Shown piece after piece: positions 9,632 to 16,288 of a DNA stretch of 35,776 nt (position 1 is the stretch's first letter; every line of letters starts with the position of its first letter). The stretch spans positions 1-35,776 of the IMG/VR virus record IMGVR_UViG_3300024518_001238; one strand, given 5' to 3'. This DNA comes from a virus. The notes under the pieces were generated by a model. That model was not told where the DNA came from. It was given only the letters and a program-made list of their open reading frames with translations, and did not search any database. A program made the translations under genes and the position numbers.

Positions 9632-10134
9632 TATCCCTCTATTACCTTTACATCAGTTGGATTGTCAAACCCCTGGATATTTATAAAGTTCATCGTAGAT
9701 GCCCCATTACCAGCAAACCAGGGCTTGTCCCCAAGCAGCAATACCATGTCCGTTAATTGCTTTGAAACCTTGATAATCACCTGCGGATTCTCACTAGTCT
9801 CCAGTACATTCCTCATACGCATGGCTGCCCTTGGTAAAGCCTCCTCAGCTATCGCCTTGGCCAACTCCTTCGGATACTCCATTACATAATCCAGCATCTC
9901 CTGGAATCCCTTTACCACCCTGCATTTGTTCGTTACCCAATCAAGCCCTACCCCAGAAGTACGGGCAGCTAACCCTATATCCCTGTAATATACATAATGC
10001 CCCAGGAATACCTGCTCCTGCCCACTTAAATCCTTCCAGTAAGCAAGATCACTCAGCTTCCCCTTTCCCGTACTCTCACTGATCTCCTGTAAACTGTTGC
10101 CAACCTGCGCTGGATGCTTCTTGGCATTCGGCAT
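9631..10134 (-). CDS. terS: Terminase small subunit
   Basis: This 167-residue protein should recognise the packaging site and deliver DNA to TerL. It opens the leftward operon, with GGAGG six bases before ATG 10134. Residues about 38-90 form a helix-turn-helix-like segment (D-L-S-G-Q-E-Q-V-F-L then Y-Y-R-D-I-G-L-A-A-R-T-S-G-V), as in many phage terminase small subunits. It is followed by a helical oligomerisation-type region (about 90-140) and a polar C-terminal tail that may contact TerL. An alternative ATG at 10138 is in another frame. The assignment rests on position upstream of terL, size and the HTH. Confidence 0.8.
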   Translation of the reverse strand: MPNAKKHPAQVGNSLQEISESTGKGKLSDLAYWKDLSGQEQVFLGHYVYYRDIGLAARTSGVGLDWVTNKCRVVKGFQEMLDYVMEYPKELAKAIAEEALPRAAMRMRNVLETSENPQVIIKVSKQLTDMVLLLGDKPWFAGNGASTMNFINIQGFDNPTDVKVIEG

Positions 10135-10287
10135 TCATTACCTCCAGTAAACCCAGTATACTTAGTAATCTTCTCTTAGTACCCATAGCAGTCCAGTTCA
10201 CAGACTACGCTTTTGAAATCTATGTTATCACGTCTGAGGCTACCACGCATATATAGAGTACCCCAAACGTTAACGGGTCGCGTATTC

Positions 10288-10301
10288 TAATGTATACATT
10301 A
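10288..10301. promoter_or_regulatory. Perfect 14-bp palindrome, possible operator
   Basis: TAATGTATACATTA is a perfect dyad lying about 155 bases upstream of the terS start, in the leader of the leftward arm. CGTTAACG at 10268-10275 and GTTAAC at 10303-10308 lie close by. Such symmetry suits a dimeric regulator, but it could arise by chance in AT-rich DNA. Confidence 0.35.
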
Positions 10302-10345
10302 TGTTAACTAGAACCTATGTTCGCGTTGTGGCCAGTAGTCGATGT

Positions 10346-10633
10346 CTACAGAATACCGAACGCTACGAGTTCAACCTGGATACGCTCGAGTGCTTGCTTG
10401 CTTGCTGAGAATCCACAGAGTGAACACAGAGTACCTAGTTTGCTACGTTGAAGCTTACAACGTACGATCTCGCCGTTGACTAGTATGTGCTCGTGTACTC
10501 TATCGTCTACTCGTAAACTCTTAAGCTTTAGACGTAACCTATACTCACGTTGGTTACAAGATCTTGTATGCTTTAATCCTGTAATCTTACAGGTACACTT
10601 GTGATCTCTCGCTATCGCTACCATAGATTGCAT
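10346..10633 (-). CDS. Possible 95-aa Cys-rich protein in control region
   Basis: An open frame encodes a basic protein with C13-x-C15, H22, C26 and, further on, C59...C70-x2-C73, arranged like a zinc-binding domain; the segment around residues 48-76 (H-E-H-I-L-V-N-G then C...L-C-S-L-C-G-F) looks like genuine protein. Against it, the ATG at 10633 has no recognisable ribosome binding site and the surrounding sequence is not packed like the other genes. If real, it could be a leader-arm regulator transcribed from the minus promoter at 10728-10757. It contains the inverted repeat CCTGTAA-TC-TTACAGG (10578-10593). The frame may be non-coding. Confidence 0.35.
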   Translation of the reverse strand: MQSMVAIARDHKCTCKITGLKHTRSCNQREYRLRLKLKSLRVDDRVHEHILVNGEIVRCKLQRSKLGTLCSLCGFSASKQALERIQVELVAFGIL

Positions 10634-10727
10634 TAATATGTACTCTACTCGTTACCTGGTACGCTCTTCGTTGATTCCGTGACCTCTCGAAGTCTAGTGG
10701 CTCCGAAATTATAACTGTGCTTGAACA

Positions 10728-10757
10728 ATCCTAGTTTCACGCTGTCTGAATTGTCAA
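10728..10757 (-). promoter_or_regulatory. Possible minus-strand sigma-70 promoter
   Basis: On the minus strand, TTGACA (10757-10752) is followed after 18 bases by TAGGAT (10733-10728). The -35 box is perfect and the -10 box matches four of six positions. It would drive the 95-aa frame and perhaps the terS arm. I see no better leftward promoter nearer terS. Confidence 0.35.
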
Positions 10758-10830
10758 GATAGAATAGTCAGTGCTCCCAAACGCTACTTTGACACCAGGT
10801 TACGCATTTTTTCCCTTATTTTTGGCCTAT

Positions 10831-10866
10831 ATTCTCATTATTGGTCCGCTATTCTCATTTATTGGT
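10831..10866 (+). repeat. Two tandem imperfect repeats upstream of early promoter
   Basis: ATTCTCATTATTGGT at 10831-10845 recurs as ATTCTCATTTATTGGT at 10851-10866, a period of 20 bases, about two helical turns. A weaker third relative (CCCTTATTTTTGG) lies just upstream at 10813-10825. The repeats end 12 bases before the -35 box of the early promoter, where an activator or repressor would bind. Confidence 0.5.
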
Positions 10867-10877
10867 AGTATTTTCTA

Positions 10878-10906
10878 TTGCATTATGATTACCAATTTCT
10901 TATAAT
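10878..10906 (+). promoter_or_regulatory. Early rightward sigma-70 promoter
   Basis: TTGCAT (10878-10883), a 17-base spacer and a perfect TATAAT (10901-10906) form a strong promoter. Transcription should start near 10913, giving a leader of about 33 bases before the ATG at 10946. It probably drives the plus-strand early operon using host RNA polymerase. Confidence 0.75.
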
Positions 10907-10945
10907 ATCCTTATAGATATATATAAAGGGAGCATAGGAAACATT

Positions 10946-11698
10946 ATGACTAACTCAAATTTACTGGAATTCTCGCCGATGGCCGACAACGTAAAAACAT
11001 TACGATTATTAAAGCTATTAGGCATCGCCAGGTCGCGCGGTTATGTATTCAACCTCCCGTCAGGTTTTACTTGTCCTGGCGCATTGGACTGCTTAAGCAA
11101 GGCCGACAGAGTGACAGGCAAAATTACGGACGGCAAAAATACACAATTTCGATGCTTTTCGGCCACTACTGAAGCACTACGCACGCGTGCGAGGGATCAA
11201 GGCTGGCGCAATTTCGATAAACTCCGAGGCCTTGACTATGAACAAATGGTCCAGATTATCAACGAGTCATTGCCAGAGAATGCCGAAATTGTCAGGCCTG
11301 GAGTGAGAGGCGATTTCTTCAATCAGACCTATTTTGAAGCATGGCTAGCTGTCGCCCGGTTACGTCCGGGAACTCTGTTCTATTGCTATACCAAGTCTGT
11401 CAATTATGTTGTCGCTAATCTGGACCGTATACCAGAGAATTTCATAATCAATGCATCGCGCGGCGGCCGATATGATGACCTGATAGATCAGTATAATCTA
11501 AAGGTCGCGGAAGTAGTATATTCGCCAGAAGAAGCAGAGGCTAAAGGATTACCTATAGACCACGATGAAACACACGCAATCACAAAAACAGGAAATTTTG
11601 CGCTACTGCTACACGGCCAACAACCTAAGGGATCAGAAGCAAACCAGGCCATTAAGGATATGAAAGCTAATAACGTGGAGTTCGCATACTCTCGATAA
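10946..11698 (+). CDS. GP88-like early protein
   Basis: This 250-residue product is encoded by the first gene after the early promoter; AGGA lies about seven bases before the ATG. Residues 37-50 (L-P-S-G-F-T-C43-P-G-A-L-D-C49) and a third cysteine at F-R-C70, then a segment with many Arg and aromatic residues, recall the phage gene product 88 (GP88) family, whose members share a Cys-rich motif after a Leu-Pro/Ala-Pro-x-x-S-G stretch. The family has no established function that I know. The late H-D-E-T-H-A sequence (about 206-211) could bind metal. As the first early gene it may act in host takeover. A 16-bp hairpin follows directly. Family assignment is by recall of the pattern and is tentative; coding status is secure. 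Confidence 0.7.
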   Translation: MTNSNLLEFSPMADNVKTLRLLKLLGIARSRGYVFNLPSGFTCPGALDCLSKADRVTGKITDGKNTQFRCFSATTEALRTRARDQGWRNFDKLRGLDYEQMVQIINESLPENAEIVRPGVRGDFFNQTYFEAWLAVARLRPGTLFYCYTKSVNYVVANLDRIPENFIINASRGGRYDDLIDQYNLKVAEVVYSPEEAEAKGLPIDHDETHAITKTGNFALLLHGQQPKGSEANQAIKDMKANNVEFAYSR

Positions 11699-11713
11699 AA
11701 GTTTAGCTACTAC

Positions 11714-11748
11714 ATTAGCCAGTCATCTACCGTAGATGACTGGCTAAT
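11714..11748. other. Perfect hairpin with 16-bp arms after the first early gene
   Basis: ATTAGCCAGTCATCTA (11714-11729) and its exact complement (11733-11748) flank a CCG loop. The hairpin begins 15 bases after the stop codon of the GP88-like gene. No T-run follows on either strand, so it is not a standard intrinsic terminator. An RNase III site, an mRNA-stabilising end or a transcription attenuator are all possible. Confidence 0.8.
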
Positions 11749-11794
11749 GGCTAGCGGAACTTATAACCAAATAAAATACCAGGAAGTGAGATAG

Positions 11795-12043
11795 ATGACT
11801 ACACGAAACACGCCACGCATAAACCGTAAAGACTACACTATCACGTGCTCTGATGGAAGTATATTAGATATTGACGATATCATCGCGAGTATCGAAGCAG
11901 ACCAGCTTGACGGTTACTGCTTGAATTGCGCCGCGTCAACCTGTAATAGTGTAGAGCCAGACGCGCGGAAGTACCCATGTGAGTCTTGTGAAGTGCGTGC
12001 GGTATTCGGAGCACAAGAGCTATTATTTATGATTGGAGCATAA
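11795..12043 (+). CDS. 82-aa zinc-ribbon-like early protein
   Basis: AGGAAG lies about eleven bases before the ATG. The C-terminal half carries C42-x2-C45, C50 and C62-x2-C65, a spacing typical of a zinc ribbon or treble clef; the N-terminal half is acidic. It is the first of a series of small Cys-rich proteins in this arm. Such phage proteins often bind host factors or nucleic acid, but its role is unknown. Confidence 0.65.
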   Translation: MTTRNTPRINRKDYTITCSDGSILDIDDIIASIEADQLDGYCLNCAASTCNSVEPDARKYPCESCEVRAVFGAQELLFMIGA

Positions 12044-12046
12044 CCA

Positions 12047-12232
12047 ATGCAAGACATCAAGCAACAAATAAAACAATTCATGGCTACTAATCCAAGTAGC
12101 GAGCAGATAGAACAATTCTATATCAACGTAGTGTTGCCAGTAGATACCAGGTCAATTAACGAGATCCTCAATAGCGAGCAGATTACCAGACAAGATCTCA
12201 CGGACCATATAACCATAATCAGTATTAGCTAG
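12047..12232 (+). CDS. 61-aa hypothetical early protein
   Basis: GGAG lies seven bases before the ATG, inside the last codons of the preceding gene. The product is a small mainly helical protein rich in Gln and Ile, with no cysteine. It sits in a tight run of small genes with the same GGAGCATAA-type ribosome binding site. No family is recognised. Confidence 0.55.
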   Translation: MQDIKQQIKQFMATNPSSEQIEQFYINVVLPVDTRSINEILNSEQITRQDLTDHITIISIS

Positions 12233-12241
12233 GAGCATAAA

Positions 12242-12445
12242 ATGAAAATGGAATTATATATATACGAATCGCATCACGTATGCAAAATTGAATTTATAAA
12301 CGATCTCCCATATAGAGTTATTGAACATCACAATGAAATTGACCACGATGGAAACTCACTGCCATATGGCGCATTAGTCAGGACCGGAACAAGTCCAGCA
12401 GGAAAATTTCAGACTGTAATTGTTAGAAGTAAAAATAAAGAATAA
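12242..12445 (+). CDS. 67-aa hypothetical early protein
   Basis: AGGAG lies six bases before the ATG. The product is beta-rich and His-rich (H-H, E-H-H-N-E-I-D-H) and ends in a basic tail. It uses notably AT-rich codons compared with its neighbours. It is the last gene before a candidate internal promoter at 12470. No family is recognised. Confidence 0.55.
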   Translation: MKMELYIYESHHVCKIEFINDLPYRVIEHHNEIDHDGNSLPYGALVRTGTSPAGKFQTVIVRSKNKE

Positions 12446-12469
12446 TATAAAACTCGTACTATAAATCTA

Positions 12470-12498
12470 TTGACATTAGTAAATCCATCGGCTATTCT
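12470..12498 (+). promoter_or_regulatory. Internal sigma-70-like promoter
   Basis: TTGACA (12470-12475), a 17-base spacer and TATTCT (12493-12498) lie in a 94-base gap between genes. The -35 box is perfect and the -10 box matches four of six. It would start a transcript about 35 bases before the ATG at 12540 and could re-boost early transcription. Confidence 0.5.
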
Positions 12499-12539
12499 TA
12501 TACACACAGGCGCAGAGACTACAAAAGGAGATAGAGATC

Positions 12540-12737
12540 ATGTTAAACGACCAGAGGCTTTACCAGAAGATCATCAGGTATTTAGGCAATACGACTTGGG
12601 ATTTTCGCACGTTACACCAGGTATATCCACAGTTGTGCGACAGGTTAATCGCAATATTATCTGCTGAGCTAGGATATACCCGTAGCGAATTGATGAAATT
12701 CTATGTACCAAAAAATATATACGCATACACGCGATAA
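12540..12737 (+). CDS. 65-aa hypothetical early protein
   Basis: A GGAG site precedes the ATG by about nine bases and the gene lies just after the promoter at 12470. The product is basic, helical and Tyr-rich. An overlapping frame from 12470 would begin inside the promoter and is rejected. No family is recognised. Confidence 0.6.
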   Translation: MLNDQRLYQKIIRYLGNTTWDFRTLHQVYPQLCDRLIAILSAELGYTRSELMKFYVPKNIYAYTR

Positions 12738-12757
12738 GAGGAGAGAAGGAGATAGTT

Positions 12758-13219
12758 ATGACCACGATTATGTCAGGATACAACGAAAACTTAACACTCG
12801 CGGAAGTCACCGTCATACAGGCAGATGAGCGTATAGGTGACATACGCAAATTACTCGATGCTGGTGGAGAGTATGTAGAGGATATAGGAGAGCTTTACGA
12901 GTATGGACTGTGCTTTGATGCAGTAGAGGAAGAATGTGAGGATTGCGGATCTGAATTATTCAGCTATTACAGATACCAGATATCCACTGGTGGACCAGGT
13001 GAGGAGATTAGATACCGACCAACAACCACTTTAGGAGTCAGAAGGAACAGTTGGCTTTGTGAGTTTGTATACCTCGAATGGTTTAAGGGTCATACAATTA
13101 CGCTGACAGGGGATCAGCACGACACCGCAATAGAATTACTGGACGCACACATAGATTGCGGTGGATGGAATAGCCACAAGGACCACGTCAACGGACACTT
13201 TTGCGAAGGAGATGAGTAG
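12758..13219 (+). CDS. 153-aa acidic Cys-containing early protein
   Basis: GGAGATAGTT precedes the ATG. The N-terminal 60 residues are acidic and helical. Cysteines occur as C-E-D-C-G near residue 60-63 and then C-G-G and a terminal H-F-C, so a zinc site built from the middle and the end of the chain is possible. It overlaps no neighbour and is followed two bases later by the next start. No family is recognised. Confidence 0.65.
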   Translation: MTTIMSGYNENLTLAEVTVIQADERIGDIRKLLDAGGEYVEDIGELYEYGLCFDAVEEECEDCGSELFSYYRYQISTGGPGEEIRYRPTTTLGVRRNSWLCEFVYLEWFKGHTITLTGDQHDTAIELLDAHIDCGGWNSHKDHVNGHFCEGDE

Positions 13220-13221
13220 TT

Positions 13222-13590
13222 ATGGACCCATTGAAAGCATTTAACTATAGAGGCTCATTCAGTAATCTTCAAACATCTTGGGAAGAACACCAGGTATCAG
13301 CGTTGGTAGGGGAAATTGTAACCTCTCCCCACCATCAAGATAACACTAGCGTGAAGGAGAATGGCATGGCTACAATCGGAGACTACCAGGCGTTAACGAG
13401 CGATACAGTATCACAGGCCAAAAATCGACTAGGTAGACTAGACAACCACATAGCACGGCTGGACAGGCTACAGCATCATTACAGGCAACAGTCTGACGAG
13501 ATCGGGAAGCTAATATTCCACGCTGGCGAGACTATGGGATCAATGGCGCGACTAGACGCAATCAAATACCCAGAGAAGGAGCAAGACTAA
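13222..13590 (+). CDS. 122-aa helical early protein (or 74 aa from an internal start)
   Basis: The frame opens at ATG 13222 with AAGGAG, but the spacing is long (about ten bases). An in-frame ATG at 13366 has AAGGAG at the better spacing of six, which would give a 74-residue protein. The C-terminal 70 residues are a strongly helical, Arg/Gln-rich, likely coiled-coil segment; the extra 48 residues of the long form look less ordered. No family is recognised. Confidence 0.6.
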   Translation: MDPLKAFNYRGSFSNLQTSWEEHQVSALVGEIVTSPHHQDNTSVKENGMATIGDYQALTSDTVSQAKNRLGRLDNHIARLDRLQHHYRQQSDEIGKLIFHAGETMGSMARLDAIKYPEKEQD

Positions 13591-13592
13591 TA

Positions 13593-13901
13593 ATGCAAAA
13601 TGCAAAAGAAAAGGCATACCTCAGACCAAGACTGGAGACTAATGCGGAGATAGAAAAAAGATTAGGCTGTAGCCTGTCAGACAAGTTCAGAGAATTGACC
13701 AACGAACAGTTAGGCGTTGTTGATATCGCCGAAAGGCTCGGCATGAATCGGCAACAGGTAGACAGGAGAATCCTGGAGCTTGGCCTTGTCAAGCAGACCG
13801 TGCTCATAGATCCACGCGTGGAGGTGATAATGATAAAGGCACGTAAGAGGGTGGACGAACCACAAATCCAGGTACAGGAACATAAAGAGGAGAAGAAGTA
13901 A
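13593..13901 (+). CDS. 102-aa helix-turn-helix protein
   Basis: Residues about 35-65 read as a helix-turn-helix (L-T-N-E-Q-L-G-V-V-D-I-A-E-R-L-G-M-N-R-Q-Q-V-D-R-R-I), close to AsnC/MarR or sigma-4 type DNA-binding helices. The C-terminal 20 residues are charged. It ends with E-H-K-E-E-K-K inside a 36-bp direct repeat shared with the end of the next gene. Its stop overlaps the next start as TAATG. It is probably a small phage transcription regulator; the target is unknown. Confidence 0.65.
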   Translation: MQNAKEKAYLRPRLETNAEIEKRLGCSLSDKFRELTNEQLGVVDIAERLGMNRQQVDRRILELGLVKQTVLIDPRVEVIMIKARKRVDEPQIQVQEHKEEKK

Positions 13902-13911
13902 TGACCACTAC
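13876..13911 (+). repeat. 36-bp direct repeat at gene junction, copy 1
   Basis: This 36-base sequence is identical to 14268-14303. It covers the last codons of the HTH gene (E-H-K-E-E-K-K), its AGGAG site, the TAATG stop/start overlap and the first codons (M-T-T-T) of the next gene. It is therefore a repeated translation-junction unit. Confidence 0.9.
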
Positions 13912-14293
13912 TACTATAGAAACCATAACTTTAGACGGGTACTGTTGGCAGTGCAAAATACATACCCCCCACCTAGTCTGGTTGGAGCCTGACTATGACA
14001 ATAAGTGTACCGTATGTCAGGCTCGCCACTGTTACGCAACAGATGGAGAACAGGACTGCATCGACACCTTCAATGACTGCGCAACGTGCGATCAATACTA
14101 TTGGTCGCAAACGCACCCAGATTTCTGCACCGGAGCAGATTGTGCTTGCCACGAGGGAGAACAAGAACGCGAACATGATGATAGCCACTGGGACAATTTA
14201 GGTATGCCATTAAATGTGTCTATGGATGACCTGATACATCGAAAATGGTGGCAAGGCTGTACATTAGAGGAACATAAAGAGGAGAAGAAGTAA
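13901..14293 (+). CDS. 130-aa Cys-rich zinc-binding protein
   Basis: The protein starts inside the first 36-bp repeat and ends inside the second, so its two boundaries are copies of each other. It has about a dozen cysteines, many as C-x2-C pairs (C-W-Q-C, C-T-V-C, C-A-T-C), with His between them, which suggests two or more zinc sites. The last 40 residues are acidic and Trp-containing. The whole gene lies between direct repeats, as a cassette would. No family is recognised. Confidence 0.65.
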   Translation: MTTTTIETITLDGYCWQCKIHTPHLVWLEPDYDNKCTVCQARHCYATDGEQDCIDTFNDCATCDQYYWSQTHPDFCTGADCACHEGEQEREHDDSHWDNLGMPLNVSMDDLIHRKWWQGCTLEEHKEEKK

Positions 14294-14303
14294 TGACCAC
14301 TAC
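14268..14303 (+). repeat. 36-bp direct repeat at gene junction, copy 2
   Basis: Identical to 13876-13911. It again contains E-H-K-E-E-K-K, the AGGAG site, TAATG and M-T-T-T codons. The 392-base spacing equals the length of the 130-aa gene unit. Confidence 0.9.
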
Positions 14304-15042
14304 CACAACAAGCGTAAGGACACTGACAGGCAAACTGGTCGCTGTTGAGGACACAACGATTGCAAACGGCACGCCAAAGATTGTACTGTCGGTGCTCCCG
14401 TTTAGTTCAGCGCAACATCCCGTTACCTTTGGGATTCCGCAGTTTATGCAACCGCTCTACGAGACTGTTGTAGCCTTACTCTACGATCCAGAACAAAGCG
14501 GATACAGGACAGATATCCACGTCACCACTCAATCAATGAAAAATGCCAAGGGTTTCATTGACCTACTCTCCGTAGCCATCGCTGAAGATGGTAAATTCTA
14601 CGATAGCCAAAATACATTTGGACAAGATACACCACCGATAACACCACCAGTCCCTGACACTACTCCAACAATAACCAAGGGAGAACAAAAGGATATATCA
14701 GAAATTCTGGACCAAGTGTACCCGACAAAGCCAGATCCAGAGCCAGAGATCAAGCCGTATCCATTCGGACCCGGCGCACCAGTAGATATGCCAACGCATT
14801 TGCGAGAGATCATCAAGGAGTGGAACACCCAACTGCAAATAGGATACGCCCAAGGTTACAACCTGGCATTGGGAGAACTGGCCTACCTAGATGATCCAGA
14901 TCGCTATATCGACAGGGCTTGGTTCCACTTCCAGGCAATAACCCACATAACCCACATACCACAAGCGACTGAGATCAACGGAGACGATTCCCAGGGTACT
15001 ACAGTACCCGTAGAAAAAGGAGATACAGATGGTAGTAACTGA
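14293..15042 (+). CDS. 249-aa early protein with OB-like N-terminus
   Basis: Residues about 8-100 are beta-rich (T-L-T-G-K-L-V-A-V-E-D, then P-K-I-V-L-S-V) and could form an OB-like nucleic-acid-binding fold. Residues about 110-175 are a Pro/Thr/Glu-rich linker, and about 175-235 are helical. The layout recalls single-strand-binding or recombination accessory proteins, but no conserved motif proves it. Its start lies in the second 36-bp repeat, and the next gene starts 14 bases before its end. Confidence 0.6.
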   Translation: MTTTTTSVRTLTGKLVAVEDTTIANGTPKIVLSVLPFSSAQHPVTFGIPQFMQPLYETVVALLYDPEQSGYRTDIHVTTQSMKNAKGFIDLLSVAIAEDGKFYDSQNTFGQDTPPITPPVPDTTPTITKGEQKDISEILDQVYPTKPDPEPEIKPYPFGPGAPVDMPTHLREIIKEWNTQLQIGYAQGYNLALGELAYLDDPDRYIDRAWFHFQAITHITHIPQATEINGDDSQGTTVPVEKGDTDGSN

Positions 15043-15283
15043 TGAAAGATTTTGGGATTGTGAGTGCGATGATAATTACATCCACCCTGTTAGCGTTAAG
15101 TCATGTCCTATATGCAAAGCATTAGAAGATGATCAACCTAACTCTCGGCCCAATGAAATGATTGCTGACGCAGTATATGCAAACTACAAAGAAAGTGAGG
15201 TGCTATATCGAGAGGAGATAAATAGCGATTCGCTAATAATTACAATCAACTTACCGATAGGGCCAGGAGATTTTCAAAAGTGA
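15029..15283 (+). CDS. 84-aa rubredoxin-like zinc protein
   Basis: AAGGAG lies about seven bases before the ATG at 15029, within the end of the previous gene. Residues 9-30 have W-D-C11-E-C13...S-C26-P-I-C29-K, a zinc-knuckle spacing. The C-terminal half is acidic and then beta-rich. The next gene starts at GTG 15280, overlapping the stop. No family is recognised. Confidence 0.62.
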   Translation: MVVTDERFWDCECDDNYIHPVSVKSCPICKALEDDQPNSRPNEMIADAVYANYKESEVLYREEINSDSLIITINLPIGPGDFQK

Positions 15284-15780
15284 ATAACTGGACATACACC
15301 AAGGACAACGAACCCAAGCCAGACCGATGGGATAGTATGACCGAACAGCAGATGCAAGAGTATCTGGCATCAGCATTTATGTACGAGGACTTGCAAGAGT
15401 TTCTTTGGAACTATATGCAACCATTTATCCCCCATAGAATTGATGGGACAGATACTTCACCCCAAGAATTTTCTCTGGCATTAGCTGAAGGCATCCGTGA
15501 AAGTTTTGAATGTGGCTTAGAAGGTTTCTGTCACCCGGACTCCAGACTTGACGATCTGATAGATAAGGCTGAGTCAGGTGAGGTTGATATGCACTACCTT
15601 GTTAGCACCGTACAAAGTTGGCTAAGGTCACAGGTACATGAACCATATGATGGAACCTATAAAAATACCACACGCATGGAACCCCAAAGGACATTAATTA
15701 TAGACTTTGGCGATTGGATCATGGAAGGCGATATGTCCGACCTAGTTAGCGATGCCGATATGGTAATCAAGGCAGAATAA
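15280..15780 (+). CDS. 166-aa acidic hypothetical protein
   Basis: The start is GTG 15280 in a GTGA overlap with the previous stop; AGGAG lies ten bases upstream. The protein is acidic, helical and aromatic-rich, with no zinc motif. It could be a small inhibitor or host-takeover protein, but that is only suggested by its place in the early arm. No family is recognised. Confidence 0.6.
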   Translation: MNNWTYTKDNEPKPDRWDSMTEQQMQEYLASAFMYEDLQEFLWNYMQPFIPHRIDGTDTSPQEFSLALAEGIRESFECGLEGFCHPDSRLDDLIDKAESGEVDMHYLVSTVQSWLRSQVHEPYDGTYKNTTRMEPQRTLIIDFGDWIMEGDMSDLVSDADMVIKAE

Positions 15781-15803
15781 AAAGGAGATAAGAGGAGATA
15801 GTT

Positions 15804-15823
15804 ATGCCATTTACTAAAGAGGA
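15804..15823 (+). repeat. 20-bp repeated start cassette, copy 1
   Basis: The first 20 bases of this gene (M-P-F-T-K-E-D codons) are identical to 16289-16308, the start of the next gene. The rest of the two proteins is unrelated. Confidence 0.85.
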
Positions 15824-16265
15824 CCAGGAACTAGCCGCGCAGAATGTTATAAGCTGGCTAACAGATTTCTTTAAGTGGGAAACCTACGATGAGCAAGAGA
15901 TAGACGAGTTAGGGATGCTACGTGGTTTCACATGGGAAGGCCATCGTGATCCCATTTGGGCTGACGGGGAGATGACAGAGTATCTAAAAGAAAGATTCAC
16001 GCCCAGGAATCCGATGACACAGATGCTAGTGGGGGAGCAAAGTTCTGGGGATAGCTGCCCTATAGCTAATACAATTCGGCGAGGGTTCCCTAATTTTAAT
16101 AAAATGATTATTGAAGTATCTGCTGAGACTATCAGCATTGAGGATGCAGAAACCTACGAGATAGTAAACATTCCATGCCAGAATACGCCAGTAGATTTCT
16201 TTATATATGCCTTTGACGCTGGACACTTGCCGATGTATCAACACCAAGAAGAATACACAGATTAG
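15804..16265 (+). CDS. 153-aa hypothetical protein
   Basis: A double AGGAGATA tract precedes the ATG at 15804. The protein begins M-P-F-T-K-E-D, identical to the following gene, and then diverges completely. It is acidic and aromatic-rich, mixed alpha/beta, with two isolated cysteines. No family is recognised. The shared start suggests that gene ends were exchanged or copied. Confidence 0.6.
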   Translation: MPFTKEDQELAAQNVISWLTDFFKWETYDEQEIDELGMLRGFTWEGHRDPIWADGEMTEYLKERFTPRNPMTQMLVGEQSSGDSCPIANTIRRGFPNFNKMIIEVSAETISIEDAETYEIVNIPCQNTPVDFFIYAFDAGHLPMYQHQEEYTD

Positions 16266-16288
16266 CAAATAATAAAAGGGAGATGACC

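Larger units (their letters stand above)
10135..10945. promoter_or_regulatory. Divergent control region between late and early arms
   Basis: These 811 bases separate the leftward terS arm from the rightward early arm and are the main gene-poor stretch. They hold a strong plus-strand promoter (10878-10906), tandem upstream repeats (10831-10866), a possible minus-strand promoter (10728-10757), a perfect palindrome (10288-10301), a CGTTAACG palindrome (10268-10275), an inverted repeat with 7-bp arms (10578-10593) and one low-confidence Cys-rich minus-strand frame (10346-10633). I see no tRNA. This is the natural place for an early/late switch. Confidence 0.7.

Noticed and set aside
10391-10406. 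(TGCT)4 microsatellite
   Set aside because: Only four units, inside a possible coding frame (codons for S-A-S-K-Q-A); nothing more supports a function.
10789-10794. Plus-strand TTGACA as a second early promoter
   Set aside because: No TATAAT-like box lies 16-18 bases downstream; the sequence there is T/C-rich.
10135-10945. tRNA or CRISPR in the control region
   Set aside because: No cloverleaf with a TTCRA-type T-arm and no regular spacer/repeat pattern was found; the repeats at 10831-10866 are only two close copies.
11714-11748. Rho-independent terminator after the GP88-like gene
   Set aside because: The stem is perfect but no T-run follows on either strand, and the operon continues downstream in the same direction.
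12470-12667. 65-aa frame starting at 12470
   Set aside because: It begins inside the -35 box of the promoter at 12470-12498, lacks a ribosome binding site and overlaps the better supported gene at 12540.
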